DNA from: Clostridiales bacterium UBA3705 | Lineage (GTDB): Bacteria > Bacillota_A > Clostridia > Oscillospirales > Oscillospiraceae | Direction: 5' to 3' | NCBI GenBank assembly: GCA_002372735.1 | Contig: DFIE01000168.1 | Coordinates: forward strand, 1-8,027 | DNA length: 8,027 bases | Position numbers and translations under genes: made by a program | Notes under the pieces: model-generated | The model's input: the letters and a program-made list of their open reading frames with translations, nothing else | The model's database searches: none | Told to the model about the DNA's origin: nothing | Shown: in pieces, positions 1 to 4,506 of the stretch | Numbering within the stretch: position 1 is the first letter of the stretch | How the letters are laid out: every line of letters begins with the position of its first letter

Positions 1-77
1 ACTCGACGCCCCGCGGGAGTCTCCCTCGAAAATACGCAGGTGGTGGGGGCGGCCGGGCTTTTTCCTTCTCCCCACAC
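1..77. other. Unassigned stretch upstream of the first terminator
   Basis: No ORF, RNA gene or promoter could be supported here. All three forward frames are open across the segment, but none gives a recognisable protein and no start codon with a Shine-Dalgarno sequence is visible. Because the terminator at 78-108 works in both directions, this could be the tail of a rightward gene or transcript that begins outside the window. That is inference only. Confidence 0.3.
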
Positions 78-108
78 AAAAACCGCCTCCCGGGGGAGGC
101 GGTTTTTT
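78..108 (-). terminator. Bidirectional intrinsic terminator after the hydroxyacyl-CoA dehydrogenase gene
   Basis: A perfect GC-rich stem (AACCGCCTCC paired with GGAGGCGGTT, small CGGG loop) is flanked by an A run on its left and a T run on its right, so it reads as a hairpin plus U-tract on either strand. On the minus strand it lies 8 nt past the dehydrogenase stop codon and ends the thiT/DUF3810/dehydrogenase block. Confidence 0.9.
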
Positions 109-115
109 GCCCGGC

Positions 116-1078
116 TTACTTGTAGGTGTAGAAGCCCTTGCCGGCGTTGACACCGGTTTCGCCGGCGTCGATCTTCTCCTTCAGCAGCTTGCCGATGAGA
201 TTGTGCACCGAGCCCTCGGTGTGGGCGTCGGGCTTCATCTGGTTGATGTTGTAGGCAGTCTCCAGGCCTACGATGTCCAGGATCTTGAAGGGGCCCGCCG
301 GGGCGCCGGTGGCCAGCTCCCAGGTCTTGTCAATGGTGGCGTAGTCTGCAACCCCCGTGGCCAGCAGGGCCTGGGCCGCGCTGAGGAAGGGCACCAGCAT
401 GGAGTTGAGAATGTAGCCCGGCTGCTCCTTGTGCAGCTGCAGGGGGATCATGTTGATCTCGTCGGCAAACTTCACCGTCTCGTTGTAGATCTCGGGGTCG
501 GTGCCGGGATGGCCCATGACCTCGGCGGTGTTGTTCTTCCAGATGGTGTTGGCAAAGTGCAGGGCCAGATACTTCTCCGGCCGGCCGGTGTACTCCGCAA
601 AGGTGGAGGGCAGCATGGTGGAGGAGTTGGTCAGCAGGATGGTCTTTTCGTCCAGCAGGTCCTTCATGGCGGTGTAGACGCCGATCTTGGCCTTGGGATC
701 CTCAGACATGGACTCAATGACCACGTCGGCCCCGGCCAGGGCCTTGCCCAGATCCAGCTCGATGTGGACCTTCTCGGCAAAGTTCTTCTTGGCCTGCTCG
801 GCCAGAGCGTCAATGGACTCCGCAGTGGCGGCGTCCCAGTCCCGGATCAGGCCCTTGGGATACAGGAATTTGCCCATGGGGTTGCCCAGCATGGCCTTGG
901 CGGTGAGCAGGTCCTTCAGCATCAGGCCGGAGTACCGCTCAATTTTGGGCATGGTTCTGCCGATGGAGCCCTCAGACCGCAGCCAGAAGGTCACATCCTT
1001 GCCCACGTAGGCGCACATCAGGCCGATTTGGGTGCCCAGCACGCCGCCGCCGGCGACAACGACTTTTTCCAGTTTCAT
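116..1078 (-). CDS. 3-hydroxyacyl-CoA dehydrogenase (3-hydroxybutyryl-CoA dehydrogenase-like)
   Basis: 320 aa; cytoplasmic oxidoreductase expected to interconvert 3-hydroxyacyl-CoA and 3-ketoacyl-CoA, as in butyrate synthesis or beta-oxidation. The N-terminal Rossmann fold has the glycine loop GGGVLG at residues 10-15. Catalytic-type residues are in order: S152 in NSST, H174 in ALHFAN, E186, and N225 in YILNSML. The C-terminal helical domain ends with the family-typical GKGFYTYK. It is somewhat longer than the roughly 280 aa of classical clostridial Hbd; the extra length lies mainly between residues 35 and 105. The second beta strand ends in FWLRSE rather than the acidic residue typical of NAD-specific members, so NADP use is possible. 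ATG at 1078 follows AAGGGAG by 9 nt. It starts 35 nt after the DUF3810 stop with no terminator between, so the two are probably co-transcribed. No crotonase, thiolase or acyl-CoA dehydrogenase gene is adjacent, so the physiological substrate is open. Confidence 0.93.
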   Translation of the reverse strand: MKLEKVVVAGGGVLGTQIGLMCAYVGKDVTFWLRSEGSIGRTMPKIERYSGLMLKDLLTAKAMLGNPMGKFLYPKGLIRDWDAATAESIDALAEQAKKNFAEKVHIELDLGKALAGADVVIESMSEDPKAKIGVYTAMKDLLDEKTILLTNSSTMLPSTFAEYTGRPEKYLALHFANTIWKNNTAEVMGHPGTDPEIYNETVKFADEINMIPLQLHKEQPGYILNSMLVPFLSAAQALLATGVADYATIDKTWELATGAPAGPFKILDIVGLETAYNINQMKPDAHTEGSVHNLIGKLLKEKIDAGETGVNAGKGFYTYK

Positions 1079-1113
1079 AGCGTAGTTCTCCCTTCGTATG
1101 TTTTGTGAGCCGG

Positions 1114-2190
1114 TCAGCTCACAGAATTCACCTCTTGAAAGTGGGCGATGAGATAGTCCACCACCAGGCCATAGGACTGCACCCCCGCAGGCTCGTCAAA
1201 GGTTTTGAGATAGGTGTCGTTCACCTTTTGGGCGGCCTCCTGGACCTGGCCCTCGTACTGCCGGTTGTGCTCCACGTGGACGTTGCAGTCGTGGAGCATG
1301 GGCTCTGAGCACAGGGCCCAGAGACTTTTGGCCCCGGCGGGGTCCCGGTCATAGAGGGCGTTGTAGCAATAGACAAAGGCGTTGTAGTAGCCGGAGTATT
1401 TCAGCACCGGGCTGTCGGAGGCCTCGCAGGCCAGGAAGGCCACGTAGTTGGCCTGGTCCTCGGCGGCGATGGCCAGGCTGTGGCCCAGCTCGTGGCACAT
1501 GGTGTAGGGCTGGGCCACCCCAAAGGTCTCGGTGCTCACCCCGGCCTCTCCGGTGAGGCAGACGTAAATCCCCGTGACGCCCATGTAGGCAAAGGCCTTG
1601 CTGCCCAGCAGCGGCTTCACCCGGGCCACCGGGTCCGCCAGTCGGGGCACTGCGGCGCCCAGATTTTCATAGGCCGCCACCGCCAGGGCGGACTGGCCGG
1701 CAAAATCCGGAAGGATGGGGTCGCCGTTCTCGTCCCGCTCCACCTGTAGGGCGTAGTCTCCGGCCCGGGCGGCGTAGTAGGCCGCGGCGGTTTTCAGCTC
1801 CTGGTCGGTGTACTGCCGGACCTCCATGCCCAGCTGGTCGGCCAGGCTGGGGCCGAAGTGGTTCAGCCCCCACAGGCCCACAAAGAGAAAAACCAGCAGG
1901 CTCACCAGCTCCAGGGCGGAGGCCAGCCACACCAGGGCCTGCTTTTTCCGGAAGGCCCGGATCAGCCGCGCCAGGCCCACCACCAGCAGCAGGCCCAGGG
2001 CCAGCTGCCACAGGCACACCGGCACCAGGGCCGTCACCGACCCCACAGCCCCCACCGCCCGGCGGGAGAAATCGGCATACCGGGCAAACCAGCTGCCCGG
2101 GGCCAGCTTGGCCACCCCCGCCAGGGCCAGGGTGAGAATCAGCAGACCCCCGGCCACCAGCAGATGGGGCAGGGCTTTCTTCTTTTTCAT
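1114..2190 (-). CDS. DUF3810-family membrane protein with gluzincin-type HExxH motif
   Basis: 358 aa integral membrane protein. The N-terminus has a short Lys-rich start and about three hydrophobic segments (roughly residues 9-29, 50-76 and 86-109), followed by WGLNHFGPS and a large soluble domain. That domain contains HELGH at residues 233-237 followed by EDQANY (E244), the arrangement of a zinc site in which two His and a downstream Glu bind the metal and E234 would be catalytic. These features and the length fit the DUF3810 family, which has no established substrate. I infer a membrane-linked metallopeptidase facing the outside or the membrane, not a proven activity. ATG at 2190 follows AAGGAG by 6 nt; that Shine-Dalgarno sequence directly abuts the U-tract of the upstream terminator. 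No separate promoter is visible, so expression probably depends on read-through from thiT. The dehydrogenase gene follows after 35 nt. Confidence 0.88.
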   Translation of the reverse strand: MKKKKALPHLLVAGGLLILTLALAGVAKLAPGSWFARYADFSRRAVGAVGSVTALVPVCLWQLALGLLLVVGLARLIRAFRKKQALVWLASALELVSLLVFLFVGLWGLNHFGPSLADQLGMEVRQYTDQELKTAAAYYAARAGDYALQVERDENGDPILPDFAGQSALAVAAYENLGAAVPRLADPVARVKPLLGSKAFAYMGVTGIYVCLTGEAGVSTETFGVAQPYTMCHELGHSLAIAAEDQANYVAFLACEASDSPVLKYSGYYNAFVYCYNALYDRDPAGAKSLWALCSEPMLHDCNVHVEHNRQYEGQVQEAAQKVNDTYLKTFDEPAGVQSYGLVVDYLIAHFQEVNSVS

Positions 2191-2236
2191 AGGGCGCTCC
2201 TTAAAAACACGCGCCCTTCGGCGTGGAGGGCGCGTG
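2191..2236 (-). terminator. Intrinsic terminator after thiT, fused to the DUF3810 ribosome binding site
   Basis: On the minus strand CACGCGCCCT pairs perfectly with AGGGCGCGTG (2236-2227 with 2217-2208, 9-nt loop) and is followed by TTTTT (2207-2203), a canonical intrinsic terminator for the thiT transcript. The T run continues straight into AAGGAG, the ribosome binding site of the DUF3810 gene. The heptamer GCGCCCT (2197-2191), immediately before the DUF3810 ATG, is also complementary to the 3' arm of the terminator (AGGGCGC, 2217-2211), so a second, mutually exclusive hairpin can form with the ribosome binding site in its loop. Confidence 0.85.
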
Positions 2237-2255
2237 GGGGGATGGGAATTGAGAA

Positions 2256-2816
2256 TCAGGCCTTGTTGCCGGCCACGCTCTGGGGCGGGATCACCAGCAG
2301 GGCGCAGATCACCACCGCCAGGATGGTGTTGGGCAGCATATAGCTGCCGTTATACAGCAGGGAGTACAGCCACACCGAGGGCTTGGCAATGCCCATGAAC
2401 TCGTCGGGCAGATACTGGGCGTACACCGTGACGCCGCTGATAAAATGGATGGCAAACCGGCCCAGGCAGCCCAGCAGCGCCGCCAGGGGCAGCAGCTTGT
2501 AGTTGCGGTGCAGCAGGCCCGCCAGGCCCACCATGGCGTAGGCCACGGAGTAGTCAAAGATAATGGACACCCAGTTGATGGCCGTGCCGTTGGCAAAGAA
2601 GAACTTCAGTGTGCCGAAGATCAGGCCCGCGCCGATGCCCCAGCCCATGCCGGCCCGCATGGCAAAGATGATCAGCGGAATCATGACCAGGTCCACCGAG
2701 CCGCCGTAGCCGCCGAAGCCCGCCCCCACGGGGATTTTCATGTAGCTCAGGGCGACGGCCAGGGCGATACAGATGGCGCCCTCGGCGATGATGCGTGCAG
2801 TGCTTTTCTTTTTCAT
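2256..2816 (-). CDS. thiT: Energy-coupled thiamine transporter S-component ThiT
   Basis: 186 aa, about six hydrophobic segments; the substrate-binding S-component of a group II ECF transporter, which imports thiamine with a shared EcfA/A'/T module encoded elsewhere. ThiT (YuaJ) hallmarks are the glycine-rich FGGYGGSVDL early segment (residues 34-43), GRFAIHFISGV (H124) and LYSLLYNGSYMLP (Y151, N156). The His, Tyr and Asn match thiamine-contacting residues described for lactococcal ThiT; D88 sits where that protein has Glu, and Y132 where it has Trp (alignment from memory). I chose the ATG at 2816 over a TTG 15 nt upstream, because the TTG lies inside the GGAGGAG ribosome binding site, which is 6 nt from the ATG. 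A TPP riboswitch directly upstream confirms the role. A terminator follows 20 nt after the stop. Confidence 0.96.
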   Translation of the reverse strand: MKKKSTARIIAEGAICIALAVALSYMKIPVGAGFGGYGGSVDLVMIPLIIFAMRAGMGWGIGAGLIFGTLKFFFANGTAINWVSIIFDYSVAYAMVGLAGLLHRNYKLLPLAALLGCLGRFAIHFISGVTVYAQYLPDEFMGIAKPSVWLYSLLYNGSYMLPNTILAVVICALLVIPPQSVAGNKA

Positions 2817-2819
2817 GAT

Positions 2820-2884
2820 GGTCTCCTCCAATGTACAAAAATACCGACGCAGAACCGCCGGCGCACAAAAGAGAAGACCTCTTT
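2820..2884 (-). promoter_or_regulatory. thiT: Expression platform of the TPP riboswitch: anti-Shine-Dalgarno switch
   Basis: Just after the aptamer, GGTCTTCTCT (2879-2870) can pair along ten positions, with two G-U pairs, with GGAGGAGACC (2829-2820), which contains the thiT ribosome binding site. An alternative hairpin AAAGAG/CTCTTT (2884-2879 with 2873-2868, loop GTCTT) would use both the 3' strand of aptamer stem P1 and the anti-Shine-Dalgarno. TPP binding, by holding P1, would free the anti-Shine-Dalgarno to block translation. A weaker stem (CCGGCG/CGTCGG, 2861-2844) followed by TATTTTTG could also act as a terminator. Confidence 0.7.
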
Positions 2885-2972
2885 CCCTACGACGGCATGA
2901 TCCGTATCAGGTTCGCGGGTGAGAGCGCCGTTTCGCTCAATCTCAGCCGGATCGGTCCGGCCCCCCGAAGAG
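2879..2972 (-). ncRNA. TPP riboswitch aptamer (THI element)
   Basis: On the minus strand the conserved blocks appear in order and at normal spacing: GGCTGAGA (2948-2941), a P3 stem GAGCG/CGCTC (2938-2934 with 2927-2923), GAACCTGAT (2914-2906), GGATCATGCC and CGTAGGGA. P1 is closed by CTCTT (2972-2968) with AAGAG (2883-2879). The element senses thiamine pyrophosphate. It lies between a strong promoter and thiT, so it should repress thiamine uptake when TPP is plentiful. It starts only a few bases after the expected transcription start, so the leader is essentially all riboswitch. Confidence 0.97.
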
Positions 2973-2979
2973 TGTCTAT

Positions 2980-3008
2980 ATTTTACCGCAAACAGGCGGC
3001 CTTGTCAA
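2980..3008 (-). promoter_or_regulatory. Sigma-A-type promoter for the TPP riboswitch-thiT transcript
   Basis: On the minus strand a perfect TTGACA (3008-3003) is followed after exactly 17 nt by TAAAAT (2985-2980), so transcription would start near 2973, immediately before riboswitch stem P1. The TGA stop codon of the upstream secreted-protein gene (3007-3005) lies inside the TTGACA box. No terminator separates that gene from this promoter, so read-through transcripts would also pass the riboswitch. Confidence 0.88.
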
Positions 3009-3595
3009 CCATCAATTCCGATCTCCGCCACCGTCAGGGCCCCGGGGGCGATCTCCGCCAGGGCCACCTGCCGGCCGGCATAGTACAACACACAGGTTCC
3101 GGGGGGCAGGCCGGGGAACTCCGCCCAGCGCACCCAGCCGCCGCCCGGGTCCTGGGCCGTGTCCGGGGCCAGATTCACCACGCAGGTGTGCCAGTCGCCC
3201 CCGCTGTCGGCCAGGCTCAGGGGATAGTACCCCGGCCCCGGCAGGGTGCAGCGGACGCTCAGGGTGCCGGGGGGCTGGGGGGCCAGGTGCAGCAGCTCTC
3301 CGTCGGTCCACAGCCGGCCCCCCGCCCGCAGGATCACCGCCTGCCGATCCAGCAGAAACTCCCCCAGCAGGGCCCCGCCGGCCCGGAGCTGGTAACGCCC
3401 CGGCCCCAGGGGGCCCAGGGTCACGTCCTCCCCCACGGGCACCGGGGCCAGGGCCGCCCCGTCCACATCGCACAGCCAGCAGTCCGGCTCGGTCTGGTCC
3501 CGCAGCCCCACCAGAAAGCCCTCCTCCCCGCCGGACACGGCCAGGGTCAGGCAAAGCAGCAGGGCCGCCAGCTGCCTTGCAATTTGTATCAGCAT
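3005..3595 (-). CDS. Hypothetical secreted protein with beta-sandwich-like repeats
   Basis: 196 aa; I do not recognise a family. Residues 1-22 look like a signal peptide (basic MLIQIARQ, then a Leu/Ala-rich core), with no clear lipobox, so the protein is probably exported or N-terminally anchored. The rest is rich in Gly, Pro, Leu and Trp without a catalytic motif. Two segments resemble each other: GPLGPGRYQL leading to GEFLLDRQAVILRAG (about 61-92) and PGLPPGTCVL leading to VALAEIAPGALTVAE (about 161-191). A proline turn, a Gly-x-Tyr/Cys strand and a closing strand are the pattern of small Ig-like or Cna-B/SpaA-like beta domains; that fold is inference. ATG at 3595 follows GAGGAGG by 7 nt. 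A TGGTATACT extended -10 lies about 30 nt upstream. The stop codon overlaps the thiT promoter. Codon use matches the neighbours. Confidence 0.72.
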   Translation of the reverse strand: MLIQIARQLAALLLCLTLAVSGGEEGFLVGLRDQTEPDCWLCDVDGAALAPVPVGEDVTLGPLGPGRYQLRAGGALLGEFLLDRQAVILRAGGRLWTDGELLHLAPQPPGTLSVRCTLPGPGYYPLSLADSGGDWHTCVVNLAPDTAQDPGGGWVRWAEFPGLPPGTCVLYYAGRQVALAEIAPGALTVAEIGIDG

Positions 3596-3624
3596 GATAC
3601 CGCCTCCTCATTGGTTCTGGGGCC

Positions 3625-3633
3625 AGTATACCA
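3625..3633 (-). promoter_or_regulatory. Putative extended -10 promoter for the secreted-protein gene
   Basis: On the minus strand TGGTATACT is an extended -10 element (TGN plus a near-consensus hexamer). No good -35 box lies at 16-18 nt; a TCGACA is 21 nt away, which is too far. Transcription would start near 3618, giving a leader of about 22 nt with the GAGGAGG ribosome binding site. Confidence 0.5.
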
Positions 3634-3668
3634 CCGGCCGGAGAAGGAAGCTGTCGAGGCCCGGCAAG

Positions 3669-3705
3669 GGGAAAATTTTTCCCATGGACGCATATTTTCC
3701 CATGG
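3669..3705. repeat. Palindrome and repeated TTTTCCCATGG boxes in the divergent intergenic region
   Basis: GGGAAAA-T-TTTTCCC (3669-3683) is a perfect inverted repeat. Its right half continues as TTTTCCCATGG (3677-3687), which recurs 18 nt later (3695-3705). A third CCATGG lies at 3723-3728. The array sits in the 143-nt region between the divergent secreted-protein and M23 genes and overlaps the putative M23 promoter spacer, so it looks like an operator. The binding protein is unknown. Confidence 0.5.
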
Positions 3706-3719
3706 CTTTGGGCACAGTA
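3690..3719 (+). promoter_or_regulatory. Putative sigma-F/G-type promoter for the M23 (SpoIIQ-like) gene
   Basis: GCATA (3690-3694) is followed after 16 nt by GGCACAGTA (3711-3719). This resembles the published Bacillus sigma-F pattern (GCATR, about 15 nt, GGHRARHTX) with a few mismatches, and shares GCATA-N16-GGNNNAGT with the region upstream of spoIIP. No sigma-A promoter is visible. Transcription would start near 3725, leaving a very short leader that still contains GGAGG. Confidence 0.4.
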
Positions 3720-3738
3720 GAGCCATGGAGGTGTTACC

Positions 3739-4437
3739 ATGCAACACAAGAAAACCGCTGTGGAACTGATTCGGGAGAAGGGCTTTTACATCCTGCTCTT
3801 CCTTTGCGCCGTGGCCGTTGGGGTCTCGGGCTATCTGTTCTGCAAAAAGCTGACCGCACCCGAGGCCCTGCCCGACAGCCCGGCCCTGGCCCAGGCCCCT
3901 GACAGCCCCGTCCTGGAGGCACCACTGCCCACCCAGGCCCCGGCGGAGCCCGCCGTGAAGGTGGAGCCCGCCCCCACCCAGACCGAGACCGCCCCCCCTG
4001 AGACCGCCGAAGCCGCGGAGGCCCCTGCCCGGTCCGCCGTCCGCCCGGTGGAGGGAGAGGCCGTCCAGGTCTTTGCCATGGACCGGCTGATCTGGCAGCC
4101 CACCACCCGGGATTGGCGCACCCACGCCGGGGTGGATCTGCTGGCCCGGGAGGGGCAGGAGGTCCGCTGCGCCCTGGACGGGGTGGTGGAGGCCGTGTAC
4201 CGGGACGAGTTTTTGGGCCAGACGGTGACCGTCCGGCATGAGGACGGGGTGGTGACCCGCTACGCCAACCTGCAGGAGGAGATCCCCGTCCAGGCCGGCC
4301 AGGAGGTTGCGGCCGGCCAGTGCCTGGGCACCGTGGGGACCACCGCCCTGCTGGAGGCCGGCCAGCCGCCCCACCTGCACTTTGCCGTGTACCGGGACAA
4401 CGTCCCCCAGGACCCGGAGGCCTTTTTGGCCGGCTGA
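3739..4437 (+). CDS. Membrane-anchored M23 (LytM) metallopeptidase, SpoIIQ-like
   Basis: 232 aa. A short cytoplasmic N-terminus is followed by one membrane segment (about 16-34), a Pro/Glu/Ala/Thr-rich linker (about 40-105) and a LytM/M23 domain (about 106-232). Zinc ligands are complete: H129 and D133 in THAGVDL, and HLH at 212-214. An active domain would cut peptidoglycan cross-bridges or stem peptides outside the membrane. Size and layout fit SpoIIQ, the forespore protein that binds SpoIIIAH across the septum during engulfment; the clostridial type keeps the zinc site, whereas the Bacillus protein is degenerate. SpoIIQ identity is inferred and is supported by the sporulation-like promoter and by spoIIP about 2.4 kb away. 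A vegetative M23 hydrolase is the alternative. ATG at 3739 follows GGAGG by 7 nt. A strong terminator follows 17 nt after the stop. Confidence 0.88.
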   Translation: MQHKKTAVELIREKGFYILLFLCAVAVGVSGYLFCKKLTAPEALPDSPALAQAPDSPVLEAPLPTQAPAEPAVKVEPAPTQTETAPPETAEAAEAPARSAVRPVEGEAVQVFAMDRLIWQPTTRDWRTHAGVDLLAREGQEVRCALDGVVEAVYRDEFLGQTVTVRHEDGVVTRYANLQEEIPVQAGQEVAAGQCLGTVGTTALLEAGQPPHLHFAVYRDNVPQDPEAFLAG

Positions 4438-4453
4438 GCCTCGGGGCAGAGAG

Positions 4454-4506
4454 AGCCGGCGGTATTTTGGAACGTCCAAAATACCGCCGGCTTTCTTTTA
4501 TTTTCT
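4454..4506 (+). terminator. Intrinsic terminator of the M23 gene, overlapping the end of the acyltransferase gene
   Basis: A 17-bp perfect stem (4454-4470 with 4476-4492, loop AACGT) is followed on the plus strand by TTCTTTTATTTTCT. The T-tract (4493-4506) contains the final codons and stop of the convergent acyltransferase gene (TAA at 4500-4498). On the minus strand the hairpin is followed by CTCTCTGCC, which is not a U-tract, so it is a better terminator for the rightward gene. Confidence 0.9.

Noticed and set aside
1..60. Possible tRNA or tmRNA end (TCGA-containing segments)
   Set aside because: No T-arm or acceptor stem pairing could be built on either strand.
107..1108. 333-codon open frame on the plus strand antisense to the dehydrogenase
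   Set aside because: Low-complexity Gly/Val/Leu/Gln/His composition, no ribosome binding site, and complete overlap with a motif-confirmed gene.
2817..2831. TTG start for thiT, five residues longer
   Set aside because: The TTG overlaps the GGAGGAG ribosome binding site used by the ATG at 2816.
3651..3660. Possible Spo0A box (TGTCGAG) near the secreted-protein promoter
   Set aside because: It has one mismatch to a seven-base core in a GC-rich region and no second box; this is too weak to report as a site.
3589..4479. Reverse-strand open frames antisense to the M23 gene
   Set aside because: The M23 gene has complete zinc motifs, a ribosome binding site and a terminator. The antisense frames run through its promoter and terminator hairpin and show no motifs.
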